A stretch of DNA of 18,211 nucleotides from a bacterium (GTDB lineage: Bacteria; Desulfobacterota; Anaeroferrophillalia; Anaeroferrophillales; Tharpellaceae). Made by a program: the position numbers and the translations under genes. Location of the stretch: the NCBI GenBank assembly GCA_029935295.1, contig JAOZKP010000021.1:1-18211 (forward strand), written 5' to 3'. The notes below the pieces were generated by a model. That model ran no database searches. It was not told where the DNA came from and saw only the letters and a list, made by a program, of their open reading frames with translations. Position 1 is the stretch's first letter. The number at the start of each line of letters is the position of its first letter. Positions 1 through 8,230 of this stretch are shown piece by piece.

Positions 1-870
1 AGCTTTAGTCGCCGGATAACCGACTTTCTTCATTAAGGGATTTGTAAATGTTCCGGTGGTTACAATATTGGCAATACTTGAACCGGAAACCATACCCGTA
101 AATCCACTCGCCAAGACTGCAGCTTTTGCCGGACCGCCCTTAAAACGACCTAAGAAACAGAGAGCGAGATCGATAAAAAATTTACCAGCTCCAGCTTTTT
201 CGAGCAATGCTCCCAAAAGAACATAGAGAAATACCACCCGGGCTGAAACATCTAATGGAATCCCGTAAATACCCTCACTCGAGAGGGTAATCTGACTCAA
301 ATAGCGAGAGACTGAAACCCCGCGAAAAGCCAATATATCCGGCATATAGGGGCCAAAATAGGCATAGAGACTAAAAGACAGGGCAATTACAGACAACGCC
401 GGACCGAGTGCCCGCCGGGCCGCTTCTAACAGCAGAGCCAATAAAATAACTCCACAGACGACATCGAAAGTTGATGGCATTCCCGCCCGCATGCCAATCT
501 CTTCCCATTGAACATAGAGATAAAGTGCGCTTAACGCCCCGAGAGCCGAACAGAGATAGTCATTCCAGTAGATTCGGTTACGGGCTGAAAGAAATTTAAG
601 AAAGGGCTTAGGCTTTTTGAAAAGGGGAATATTGAGAAAGAGAAGCACTAAAGCAAAAGCTAAATGAATTGACCGGATAGCAATCGAATTAAGCAATAGC
701 CAACTTGATACAGAGAGTTGAAACAGCGACCAGATTACCGCAATAATGGGAACCAAGTGGCTTTCAAAACCGCTTAAAACCCTAAATTCACCGGTCTCTT
801 CGGCAATGATTTCCTGAAGTTCACTGCTTTGCTCCTGATCCTGACTGGCCTTCTCTTCCAATAGTGTCAT
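1..870 (-). CDS. TRAP transporter fused permease (4TM/12TM type), N-terminal part
   Basis: This is the first 290 codons of a large integral membrane protein cut by the left edge of the window. After a charged, Glu/Gln-rich cytoplasmic start of about 35 residues, the translation is a succession of hydrophobic segments. Near the edge it contains the DctM-type stretch GSSIANIVTTGTFTNPLMKK, typical of the large permease subunit of TRAP transporters. The long hydrophobic region before it fits the fused small-plus-large (4TM/12TM) permeases that pair with TAXI binding proteins. Such proteins drive sodium- or proton-coupled uptake of organic acids across the inner membrane. The ATG at 868-870 is preceded by GGAGA at a suitable distance. 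The gene lies downstream of the TAXI binding protein on the same strand, 104 bp away, with a strong hairpin between. The substrate cannot be predicted. Confidence 0.9.
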   Translation of the reverse strand, partial: MTLLEEKASQDQEQSSELQEIIAEETGEFRVLSGFESHLVPIIAVIWSLFQLSVSSWLLLNSIAIRSIHLAFALVLLFLNIPLFKKPKPFLKFLSARNRIYWNDYLCSALGALSALYLYVQWEEIGMRAGMPSTFDVVCGVILLALLLEAARRALGPALSVIALSFSLYAYFGPYMPDILAFRGVSVSRYLSQITLSSEGIYGIPLDVSARVVFLYVLLGALLEKAGAGKFFIDLALCFLGRFKGGPAKAAVLASGFTGMVSGSSIANIVTTGTFTNPLMKKVGYPATKA

Positions 871-903
871 TTTTAACTATCTCCGGCAGGTGGTTTAAAT
901 GAC

Positions 904-944
904 AACCGGCAGAAAAGAGTTATTAAAATACTTTTCTGCCGGTT
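904..944 (-). terminator. Intercistronic hairpin between binding protein and permease
   Basis: A perfect 14-bp inverted repeat (AACCGGCAGAAAAG and its complement CTTTTCTGCCGGTT) is separated by a 13-nt AT-rich loop. It lies after the TAXI gene and before the permease in the direction of transcription. No real T-run follows on the minus strand. It is therefore more likely a partial terminator or an mRNA 3'-end stabiliser than a full stop. This would be consistent with more binding protein than permease being made, which is inference. Confidence 0.6.
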
Positions 945-974
945 ATTTATAACAATGGGATTTTAACCTTAAAA

Positions 975-1943
975 TTACATCAAACCGGCTTCTTTATAAT
1001 ATTTAACCGCTCCCGGATGTAGAGGTGCAGAGAGACCTTCAAGCATATTCTTTTTGGTCAAAACCGAATAGGCTGGATGCAGTTTTTTGAAAGCTTCAAG
1101 ATTGTCGAAAACCTCTTTGGTAATCGCATAGACAATGTCATCGGAGATATCAGATGAGGTAACCAAAGTCGCTTTAACACCAAATGTCGCCACTTTATCT
1201 TCCTTGTTGGTGGCATTAGGATAAAACTTCATCGGAATAAAGGCTTTAGCATAGTAGGGATATTTGGCAATTAAAGACTGAACGTCAGGAATCGGCACAA
1301 TGTGAACTTTGATGCGGCCGGCAGTGGCTTCTTTAATGGAACCGTTCGGGTGACCAACGGTGTAGAAAAAAGCATCAATCCGTTCATCCTGAAGTGCACT
1401 CGCGGCTTCAACCGCTTTAATATATTCAGCCTGAATGTCTTTTTTCTCATCAAGACCGGCAAGTGCCAGAGCATCACGAGAGTTACCCAACTGACCGGAA
1501 CCGGGGTTGCCGATGCCAATTCTTTTGCCCTTCATATCGGCAATAGAGTTAATCCCGCTCGCATCACTGGCAATCAGGGTAATCGACTCCGGATGAATAC
1601 TGAAAACCGCCCGCAATTTTTTCTGGGCTTTACCTTTCCACTCTTTCATGCCGTTAACTGCCTGGTACTGACGGTCAGACTGAGCAATACCAAATTCCAG
1701 ATCACCATTGAGAACGGCGTTAATATTAAAAACTGAACCGCCGGTTGATTCAACCGTGGCTTTCATATTGTAGATTTTAGCTTTTTTGTTAACCATCCGG
1801 CTGATCGCGCCGCCGGTCGGATAGTAGACCCCGGTAACCCCGCCGGTACCGATTGTTACAAACTGAATCCGGGCCATTGAAGCACTCGGTGCCAGCAACA
1901 GAGCCAACCCAAAACAGAGAACCAACAACAATACTTTTTTCAT
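975..1943 (-). CDS. TAXI family TRAP transporter substrate-binding protein
   Basis: A 322-residue secreted protein. Residues 1-24 form a signal peptide: MKK, a leucine-rich core, and Ser-Met-Ala as a plausible signal peptidase I site before Arg25. The mature start contains TIGTGGVTGVYYPTGGAI, the hallmark of TAXI (TRAP-associated extracytoplasmic immunogenic) solute receptors. The GNPGSGQ segment further on is also typical of the fold. Length is normal for the family. The protein captures a small organic substrate in the periplasm and passes it to the permease encoded directly downstream. The ATG at 1941-1943 has AAGGAGA six bases upstream. The ligand is not predictable; TAXI systems with known ligands mostly take glutamate or C4/C5 dicarboxylates. 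Confidence 0.93.
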   Translation of the reverse strand: MKKVLLLVLCFGLALLLAPSASMARIQFVTIGTGGVTGVYYPTGGAISRMVNKKAKIYNMKATVESTGGSVFNINAVLNGDLEFGIAQSDRQYQAVNGMKEWKGKAQKKLRAVFSIHPESITLIASDASGINSIADMKGKRIGIGNPGSGQLGNSRDALALAGLDEKKDIQAEYIKAVEAASALQDERIDAFFYTVGHPNGSIKEATAGRIKVHIVPIPDVQSLIAKYPYYAKAFIPMKFYPNATNKEDKVATFGVKATLVTSSDISDDIVYAITKEVFDNLEAFKKLHPAYSVLTKKNMLEGLSAPLHPGAVKYYKEAGLM

Positions 1944-2030
1944 TTTTCATCTCCTTAAAAATGTTTTTGGTTAAAAAAACTTATCACCCACAACTCGCAA
2001 TTTGCAAAACATCTAACACCATACAGGATT

Positions 2031-2834
2031 TCAGGAAAAATAGTCAACTGCATTCGCAAAAATAATTCGCCCAGGGCCATTTTTCTGCCCGTCGACGCCC
2101 GGATTAAGTGCTGAATCCTCGGGCCAGGAGGGCAGATGGTGCAAACGAAAAGCCCTTTCCGGATGCGGCATCAGGCCGAAAATACGCCCATCAGCGGCAC
2201 TTAAACCGGCAATATCATCAAGTGAACCATTAGGATTTGCGGGAAATTCCCCAGCTGCGGACTGATTTTCACTATCAACATAGCGCAGGGCAATCTGCCG
2301 CCGCTGCTTAAGTTCAGCCAGGGTTTCAGGCGGCGCAAAAAAACGCCCTTCTCCATGCGCAACCGGAAGGTAAAGCGAATCAACCCCTTGCAGAAAAACT
2401 GTATTTGAGTCTGCCGCCGCCAGATTCACCCAGCGACACTCATAACGAGCACTAGAGTTGGCAATCAAGGCAACGCGGCGCTCACCAAAAGAGTTGCCAT
2501 CCCCGCCCGGCAACAGGCCGAGATTCACCAGAACCTGAAAACCGTTGCAGATCCCTAAAACCAGATGGTCAGCTGCAACAAATTCCATCAACTCCGGCCA
2601 TAAGGCATGACGCATCTTATTCGCCAGGGCATTCCCGGAACCGGTATCATCACCATACGAAAAACCACCCGGGACCACAAATATCTGATAATCATTCAGC
2701 TGGTTCGGAGCCGCAATCAGATCGTTGACATGCACGATCTTTGGTTTTGCCCCGCACGCCTGAAAAGCGTAAGCGGTCTCCTCCTCACAATTAATCCCGT
2801 AACCAGTTAACAATAAAACTGCAGGTTGTGCCAT
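2031..2834 (-). CDS. purQ: Phosphoribosylformylglycinamidine synthase glutaminase subunit PurQ
   Basis: This 267-residue class I glutamine amidotransferase supplies ammonia to FGAM synthase, the fourth step of purine synthesis. The nucleophile elbow is GICNGFQ with Cys96. The other triad residues are His224 and Glu226 in LMPHPERAF. The oxyanion-region motif VPGGFSYGDD is at 54-63, and the HGEGRF signature starts at 160. It is slightly longer than the Bacillus-type PurQ (about 227 residues) and resembles the C-terminal glutaminase domain of large PurL enzymes. The ATG at 2834 has TAGGAGA upstream. It lies downstream of the PurSL gene on the same strand but 310 bp away, so it may be separately transcribed. 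Confidence 0.95.
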   Translation of the reverse strand: MAQPAVLLLTGYGINCEEETAYAFQACGAKPKIVHVNDLIAAPNQLNDYQIFVVPGGFSYGDDTGSGNALANKMRHALWPELMEFVAADHLVLGICNGFQVLVNLGLLPGGDGNSFGERRVALIANSSARYECRWVNLAAADSNTVFLQGVDSLYLPVAHGEGRFFAPPETLAELKQRRQIALRYVDSENQSAAGEFPANPNGSLDDIAGLSAADGRIFGLMPHPERAFRLHHLPSWPEDSALNPGVDGQKNGPGRIIFANAVDYFS

Positions 2835-3144
2835 TTATATAAATCTCCTAACCCGGCTTATCCAAAGCCAAAATAAGTTATTGTAATTCTAAGATCTCTT
2901 TCTTTACCACAGAGAAAAACATCTCATTTAAAATCTCTGCACTTTCTGAAATAAAAAATTCTTGTAACTTCAAATATGATTTGTTGCAAACTGTCTCGAT
3001 GCGGGGATCGACCTCCAGCGCGGGCATTTATGCCCTGAGCGAGCTGAGCTTGCGACCGAGCATAACGAGGAAGTGCCCTTGGCATCTATCTTCGAAGTGA
3101 GTGAAGCAAAGTTCGACGCCATTTGTAGTCATTTTATGACAAAA
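2835..3144. other. Intergenic region purSL-purQ with small palindromes
   Basis: No gene was found in these 310 bases. They hold GTCAT-TTT-ATGAC (3128-3140) directly after the purSL stop, a GGGCAT-TT-ATGCCC hairpin near 3024-3037, and an ACCACAGAGA-like word near 2907. That word resembles part of the larger palindromic element at 8050-8200, so this may be a decayed copy. It may serve as the purSL 3' end. No convincing T-run terminator or purine riboswitch is visible. Confidence 0.45.
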
Positions 3145-6100
3145 CTAAAAACCGGCAAAAGTCGAGCGATAGGCATCAAGCAGTTCCGGCGTGGTTGTCT
3201 GCACCACAAGATTATCGTTCTGCCGAATTTCAATCAGGTTGTCAGTCCGCACCTGGCCCAATTTCCGGCAACTGAATGCTGCAAAATCCTGCTCCAGGGC
3301 GGCGGCAGATTCTGGCGCAACCGTGACCAGAAAACGACCCGGATATTCATTAAAAAGAAAAAGGTCGAGACGTTCTGCTAACGGAATTTCCAGCTCAAAC
3401 CCAAAACCTTCAGCGAGTGCCCCCTTACCGACGGCGAGAGCCAGCCCACCCTGAGCCAGCGGATAAACAGACCGGAGGCGACCATTCGCCAGCCAGTTCT
3501 CAATTTCAGCATAGAACGGCAATTGTGCTGCCGGTAAAAATTTCGGCGCCCGACCCCAAGTGTTTTCCGCAACCAGTTCCTCTTCCCGCAACAGCGCCAG
3601 ATATTCACTGCCGCCGAGCTCGCAACGCTCTAAATCTTCAGCCGCCAGCAAATAGATATAGTCACCGGGTTTGACAAAAGCGAAAGAGCGCACCCGCTTA
3701 ACCTCAGGCACAACGCCAATGGCCGAAATCAAAATTGTCGGCGGTACTGAGATCGCAACCGGATTATCATCGGCATCAAAACCGTGAAAATCGTTATACA
3801 TGCTGTCCTTTCCCGAGATAAACGGGGTCGCATACGCAACCGCAGTCTCATAACAGGAACGGACACACTCTTTCAACTGCCAGAGACGCTCCGGGTCATC
3901 GGAGGAGCACCAGCAGAAGTTATCAAGCAGAGCAATATGGGCCAGAGGGGTTCCTACCGCCAGCAGGTTGCGCACGGCCGTATCGATAGCGGTCGCCGCG
4001 GCCGCATAAGTATTAATATCACTCAGAGCCGGATAAAGACTTTCGGAAAGAGAAACCCCTTTTTCAGACTCCGGCAGAGGCTGAACTACGGTGGTAAAAC
4101 CATCAATCTGGTCACTACCGATTAAAGGTTTTAAAACAGTTCCGCCCTGAACCTCAAAATCGTACTGCTGTGAAATATAAGCGTGCGAAGCCAGATTAAG
4201 CCGTTTAAACATCTTGATAAAAAGCTCTTTCAGTTCAAGGTCTTTAAGTTCCGGCAGAACCACATCATTTTCGATATCAGGACATATTCTGCTCTTAAGC
4301 TGTTTTGCCGGCAGGCCGTCATGGAGAAATTCAAGCTCCATATCCATCACCGACTCACCCTGATAGCTAACCTGACAGCGACCGGAAGCCGTAAATTCAC
4401 CAATTACGGTGGCCTCAACCCCGCGACTCTGCATCAGTTTTTCCAGCTCCAGCCATTTTTCCGGCGGCACTGCCAGCGTCATCCGCTCCTGGGACTCACT
4501 GATCCAGATTTCCCAGGGAGCCATCCCCGGATATTTAACCGGCACTTTTTCGAGATCAACCCGGCAGCCGCCGCATTCACGCGCCATTTCAGCAACCGAA
4601 CAAGAGATGCCGCCAGCGCCGTTGTCAGTAATACTGCTATAAAGATTACGCTGCCGCGCCTCTTTGACAATTGCATCGGAGAATTTTTTCTGGGTTATCG
4701 GATCACCGATCTGGACAGCGGTTGCCGGACTGCCGCCGGTTAAAGCTTCGGAGGAGAATGTAGCTCCGTGAATTCCATCAAGCCCGACCCGGCCCCCGAG
4801 TACGACAATATAGTCACCGGGTAGTGCGGCTTTTTCATGGCTTGGACGACCTGCTTCAGTTATGCGCGGCAGAAGTCCGACGGTACCGACAAAAACCAGC
4901 GGTTTACCTTTATAGCCGGGATGAAAAGTCAGAAAACCCTGAGTTGTGGGAATCCCGGAACAGTTGCCGCCGACCCTAACGCCATCAACAATGCCATCTA
5001 AAATCCGCCGCGGCCGCAGCGCCTGATTAGTCCGGTTTTTAGAGCGGTACAAGGGTTCACTGTCACCCGGATCGGCAACACAGAAACCGTAGCGATTAAT
5101 TATCGGCTTGGCCCCGAGACCGAAACCGACGGTGTCGCGGTTAACCCCGACAATCCCGGTAATTGAGCCGCCAAAAGGGTCAAGTGCAGAAGGGGAGTTG
5201 TGGGTCTCAACTTTGTCAGTCACCAGATAGTCATCGTCAAATATAATCCCGCCGGAGTTATCAACAAAAACCGAGACACAGATATCATCAGCCCCGCGTT
5301 TTTCCCGAATTTCCCGGGTCGCACCCTTGATATAGGTTTTATACAGACCATCTTCCAGCTCATCCAAAGCGGCCGCAAAGATTGTATGTTTGCAATGCTC
5401 AGACCAGGTCTGGGCCAATGCCTCGAGCTCAAGATCGGTCGGCGTGCGTTTTTCAACTTCAGCAAAATAATTGGCAATAGTTTGCAGCGATTCAAGATCC
5501 AGCGCCAGGGGCCCACGCCGTACCGGCTGCCCGGCGCTGTCGTAGTGATCAATAATGCCGCCTCGACCCAACGCCACAAGTTCACTCTCCGGGATATCAA
5601 GTTCGACCCGGCTTACACCTTTTCCGGTACCGAGCTGTACCCGGGGAATCACTAAATCCATCCCCGATTCCGCCTCATAACGGGCTCTGTCTTTCCACTC
5701 CAGACGTTCGATCAGAGAATTAGCGAGAAAGCGGCCGATTAAACGGTAATCATTATCGGTAAGATTTTTTGCTTGAATATAGTAAATTTTACTTGAATAA
5801 ATTCCCTGTTCCGGCGACAACGGCAGACCCCAGGCGTCAGCCAGCGTTTCCGCTGCAGTATGGGCGATATTATCCGTCACTCCCGGCAAAAAACCAACTT
5901 CTAAAATGGTGTCCGCCGTACCTGCCGGCCGCACCCCGTCAATCAAAACGTCATGGATTACCGGGTTCAAAAGTAACGCCGCTGCTTCATTAAGCTGCTT
6001 ATGACTGAATTCACCCTCCAGCGCATAAACCTCTGAGAGCCAGATATTTTCGATAGTTGTCGAAAGCTCCAAAGCATTCAATTTATCCCGCAGCAATCGC

Positions 6101-6168
6101 CCTCGGGTGTCAAGCTCAGCATCGCGAAAAAAAATCTCGAGACGATGACCAGTTAAGCTGTTTTTCAT
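3145..6168 (-). CDS. purSL: Phosphoribosylformylglycinamidine synthase, PurS-PurL fusion
   Basis: A 1007-residue ATP-dependent enzyme that converts FGAR to FGAM with ammonia from PurQ. Residues about 8-160 look like a fused, PurS-like region. The catalytic PurL body follows: TWSEHCKHTIF (254-264), DKVETHNSPSALDPFGGS (318-335), RVGGNCSGIPTTQG (398-411), ITDNGAGGISCSVAEMAREC (513-532) and ISGKDSMYND (784-793). These are the ATP/metal-binding signatures of the duplicated AIR-synthase-like halves. There is no C-terminal glutaminase domain; that function is the separate PurQ downstream. Length fits PurS plus small-type PurL rather than the roughly 1300-residue enterobacterial PurL. The ATG at 6168 is preceded by AAGG. 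The protein is cytoplasmic. Confidence 0.93.
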   Translation of the reverse strand: MKNSLTGHRLEIFFRDAELDTRGRLLRDKLNALELSTTIENIWLSEVYALEGEFSHKQLNEAAALLLNPVIHDVLIDGVRPAGTADTILEVGFLPGVTDNIAHTAAETLADAWGLPLSPEQGIYSSKIYYIQAKNLTDNDYRLIGRFLANSLIERLEWKDRARYEAESGMDLVIPRVQLGTGKGVSRVELDIPESELVALGRGGIIDHYDSAGQPVRRGPLALDLESLQTIANYFAEVEKRTPTDLELEALAQTWSEHCKHTIFAAALDELEDGLYKTYIKGATREIREKRGADDICVSVFVDNSGGIIFDDDYLVTDKVETHNSPSALDPFGGSITGIVGVNRDTVGFGLGAKPIINRYGFCVADPGDSEPLYRSKNRTNQALRPRRILDGIVDGVRVGGNCSGIPTTQGFLTFHPGYKGKPLVFVGTVGLLPRITEAGRPSHEKAALPGDYIVVLGGRVGLDGIHGATFSSEALTGGSPATAVQIGDPITQKKFSDAIVKEARQRNLYSSITDNGAGGISCSVAEMARECGGCRVDLEKVPVKYPGMAPWEIWISESQERMTLAVPPEKWLELEKLMQSRGVEATVIGEFTASGRCQVSYQGESVMDMELEFLHDGLPAKQLKSRICPDIENDVVLPELKDLELKELFIKMFKRLNLASHAYISQQYDFEVQGGTVLKPLIGSDQIDGFTTVVQPLPESEKGVSLSESLYPALSDINTYAAAATAIDTAVRNLLAVGTPLAHIALLDNFCWCSSDDPERLWQLKECVRSCYETAVAYATPFISGKDSMYNDFHGFDADDNPVAISVPPTILISAIGVVPEVKRVRSFAFVKPGDYIYLLAAEDLERCELGGSEYLALLREEELVAENTWGRAPKFLPAAQLPFYAEIENWLANGRLRSVYPLAQGGLALAVGKGALAEGFGFELEIPLAERLDLFLFNEYPGRFLVTVAPESAAALEQDFAAFSCRKLGQVRTDNLIEIRQNDNLVVQTTTPELLDAYRSTFAGF

Positions 6169-6681
6169 AAAATAAACCTTAAATAATTAATTTGTTCAGC
6201 ATGACACCATAAAGCTATAACAAATGGTATCGAACATTGCTTCGCCCTCGTTCCGTTTAAATTCCTGCATCGGGTTTTTTAAACCCGGCAGTCATTTATC
6301 GTAAACGGGGTCAAAGCTAAAGCAATGACCCCAATCGAGACAGGTCGAGTTTTTGTCTGTTATGTGGCGATCGGGGTCATACTTGACATTTGCGTTTCCC
6401 AGCAACATGCACCCTGTCGGGCACAAGCGTCCCAGTTTGGGTGTCAACCTCGCTTTCTCGATCGGGGTCATACTTGATATTTGTGTTTCCCAACAACATG
6501 TCAAGTTTGACCCCAGTTACGGAGGGGCGAAGCCTAAGCCCGCACCCTCGCAATTTTTTTGGTGCCTTTTGGTTTAACTCAGAAAGTTGAGTTACAAATA
6601 AATTAACATACACGTAAAATCATAGATGGCTAAGTAAAAATCTATATACAAGATGCACCCTTTAGGGGTGCGACACTATCA
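6169..6681. repeat. Gene-free region with MITE-like direct and inverted repeats
   Basis: Two 42-bp direct copies, 6368-6409 and 6459-6500, start CGATCGGGGTCATACTTGA and differ at three positions, all transitions. The motif GGGGTCA(A/T)ACTTGA recurs inverted as TCAAGTTTGACCCC at 6501-6514 (13 of 14 against copy 2). A shorter pair GGGGTCA/TGACCCC lies at 6307-6332. The short reading frames across this area are frame shadows of the repeats. GGGGTCA...TGACCCC ends of this type often accompany REP-associated or IS200-like elements; no transposase is present here. Other hairpins: CGGGTTT-TTT-AAACCCG (6271-6287) and TAACTCA/TGAGTTA (6575-6594). Confidence 0.7.
6655..6671 (-). terminator. Terminator of hpt
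   Basis: On the minus strand, about 10 bases after the hpt stop codon, GCACCC and GGGTGC form a 6-bp GC-rich stem with a five-base loop. An AT-rich stretch ending in TTTTT follows a little further on. It is a modest rho-independent terminator candidate. Confidence 0.5.
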
Positions 6682-7212
6682 TTATTCGTTCTCCGTCAGA
6701 ATCTTGATGTAAGGCAGCTCACGATATTTTTCATTGTAATCAAGTCCGTAGCCAACAACAAAGGCTGCGGGAATCTCCAGGCCGCAATAATCCGGTGTCA
6801 TTTCAGTTCGGTTGCACCCTGATTTAGATAATAAAACACAAGATTTCACTTGAGCTGCCCCGTTTTCCAAAACCCAGGAGACTACCTCTTTCAAAGTCAG
6901 GCCGGTATCGAAAATATCATCAACTACAATTACGTTACGCTGCTGACAAAAGGAATCATCAGCGGCAATCTGTTTAATTGCGACCTTGCCACTGCTGGCC
7001 GTACCGACATAGCTGCTAACCTGCAGATAATCAACTGCCAAATCAATCTGATGACAGCTCAGCTCACGACAAAGATCTGCCAGAAAAGGCTGACAACCCT
7101 TTAAAAGGCCAAGCAGTAATACAGATTTCCCCTTAAAGTCAACGGCAATTGCCGCCGCCAGCTCAGTCACCACTTTTTTCAGGTCACTCTCACTGTAAAG
7201 AACTTCCACCAT
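6682..7212 (-). CDS. hpt: Hypoxanthine phosphoribosyltransferase
   Basis: A 176-residue type I phosphoribosyltransferase that salvages hypoxanthine (and probably guanine) to the nucleotide with PRPP. The PRPP-binding loop VIVVDDIFDTGLTL is at 94-107, with the two acidic residues followed by DTG. LLKGC (36-40) is the pyrophosphate-binding loop region. The C-terminal FVVGYGLDYNEKYRELPYI (151-169) is the purine-binding and hood segment diagnostic of HPRTs. Length matches the family (about 175-185). The ATG at 7212 has AAGGAG nine bases upstream. The gene is divergent from ribE and is preceded by its own promoter-like sequence. Its location next to PurSL/PurQ makes the left half of the window a purine neighbourhood. 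Confidence 0.95.
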   Translation of the reverse strand: MVEVLYSESDLKKVVTELAAAIAVDFKGKSVLLLGLLKGCQPFLADLCRELSCHQIDLAVDYLQVSSYVGTASSGKVAIKQIAADDSFCQQRNVIVVDDIFDTGLTLKEVVSWVLENGAAQVKSCVLLSKSGCNRTEMTPDYCGLEIPAAFVVGYGLDYNEKYRELPYIKILTENE

Positions 7213-7232
7213 AGTTTCTCCTTATCGCTTGT

Positions 7233-7261
7233 CGTCTAAACGAAAAGGGCCGACTTGTCAA
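7233..7261 (-). promoter_or_regulatory. Putative sigma-70 promoter for hpt
   Basis: On the minus strand a perfect -35 box TTGACA (7261-7256) is followed by a 17-bp spacer and TAGACG (7238-7233). This gives a leader of roughly 15-20 bases before the hpt ATG, with the ribosome-binding site just inside it. The -35 is strong and the -10 weak. Confidence 0.45.
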
Positions 7262-7278
7262 GAAGGGAAGGATTTTTC

Positions 7279-7307
7279 TTGACTCAAATCGCTTACGCGT
7301 CTATATG
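7279..7307 (+). promoter_or_regulatory. Putative sigma-70 promoter for the rib-nusB operon
   Basis: TTGACT at 7279-7284, a 17-bp spacer and TATATG at 7302-7307 would start transcription about 50 bases before ribE. A second TATAAT at 7327-7332 has no matching -35. The short leader contains none of the conserved FMN-riboswitch segments, so control by an RFN element is not visible here. Confidence 0.45.
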
Positions 7308-7362
7308 ATGCCCCGAATCTTAACTATATAATAGTAATATAAACTCTATAGTCTGAACCATT

Positions 7363-8019
7363 ATGTTTACTGGCATCATCGAAGAAATCGGCACCGTCAA
7401 TAATACCAATATGGCGGCTGGCTCAGGTGAGCTTAAAATTGCCGCCCGGCTTGTTTTGGATGACGCCAAACTCGGAGACAGTATTGCCGTCAATGGGGTC
7501 TGTCTCACAGTCACTAATATTAACAGTTCAGAAGTAAGCTTTGATGTTTCAGCTGAGACCTTGCGGCGCTCCAATCTCGGAGCTTTAAAGAGAGGAAACC
7601 GGGTTAACCTGGAACGGGCTCTGGCGGCTGACGGCCGTTTCGGCGGACATATGGTCTCAGGCCATATTGACGGCACCGGCACCTTGATTAAAAAAAGGGA
7701 TGAAGGTAATGCCGTTATCTTCACTTTCAAAGCTCCGCCCGCAATCATGCACTATCTGATTGAAAAAGGCTCGGTTGCGATTGATGGCATCAGTTTGACT
7801 ATTACCGGCTTAGACAATGAGAGTTTCAGCGTCGCTGTAATTCCGCATTCACTGCAGCAGACTACTTTGGGAAGCAACAGAATCAGCGCAACTGTTAATC
7901 TCGAAAATGACCTTATTGCAAAATATATCGAGAAACTGATCCAACCGGAAAACAGTAAAGAAAAAAAGTCTCAACCAGGCTTAAACCTGAAGTTGCTGCA
8001 GCAACACGGTTTTGCCTAA
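7363..8019 (+). CDS. ribE: Riboflavin synthase, alpha subunit
   Basis: A 218-residue enzyme that dismutates two 6,7-dimethyl-8-ribityllumazine molecules to riboflavin. It has the internal duplication of the family. The first lumazine-binding barrel begins MFTGIIEEIG and contains VNGVCLTVT; the second contains MVSGHIDGTG and IDGISLTI. The last 20 or so residues are a basic, low-similarity tail. Length is normal (about 200-220). The ATG at 7363 gives the conserved MFTGI start, but no good Shine-Dalgarno sequence precedes it, which is unusual against its neighbours. It is the first gene of ribE-ribBA-ribH-nusB; the usual partner ribD (deaminase/reductase) is not next to it. Some genomes call this gene ribC. 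Confidence 0.95.
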   Translation: MFTGIIEEIGTVNNTNMAAGSGELKIAARLVLDDAKLGDSIAVNGVCLTVTNINSSEVSFDVSAETLRRSNLGALKRGNRVNLERALAADGRFGGHMVSGHIDGTGTLIKKRDEGNAVIFTFKAPPAIMHYLIEKGSVAIDGISLTITGLDNESFSVAVIPHSLQQTTLGSNRISATVNLENDLIAKYIEKLIQPENSKEKKSQPGLNLKLLQQHGFA

Positions 8020-8049
8020 GTCAAAACCTAACAAATTGAAAGTTGAATT

Positions 8050-8200
8050 GTAACTATTCAACGTAAATATAAAAAATTTATTTACCACTCGTTCGCTTCA
8101 CTCACTAGAGAACACAGAGAGAAAAAAGTTGACAGCAACTCATCTCTCCTCTGTGAATTCTGTGTTCTCTGTGGTGAAAAGGGCTTCACTGAATAGTTAC
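8050..8200. repeat. Palindromic MITE-like element between ribE and ribBA
   Basis: A 151-bp element is bounded by perfect 11-bp inverted repeats, GTAACTATTCA (8050-8060) and TGAATAGTTAC (8190-8200). Inside lies a second, imperfect palindrome: CACTAGAGAACACAGAGA near 8102-8119 faces TCTGTGTTCTCTGTGGTG near 8159-8176. At the centre is a small GTTG-ACAG-CAAC hairpin. ACCACAGAGAACACAGAG-type words are common interspersed repeats in many bacterial genomes. There is no coding capacity. Its position inside an operon means it is probably transcribed and could fold into a long hairpin that affects ribBA expression. Confidence 0.75.
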
Positions 8201-8230
8201 GTGGAATTAACATTATAAACAGGAAATCTA

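Noticed and set aside
4183..4743. A 186-codon plus-strand frame
   Set aside because: It is antisense to PurSL and lacks any motif or ribosome-binding site.
6368..6500. Possible CRISPR array from the 42-bp repeated unit
   Set aside because: Only two copies, no regular third unit, no cas genes; the inverted copies fit a mobile-element end better.
6292..6613. Several 66-78 codon frames on both strands
   Set aside because: They are translations of the direct and inverted repeats and overlap one another in several frames; no start signals.
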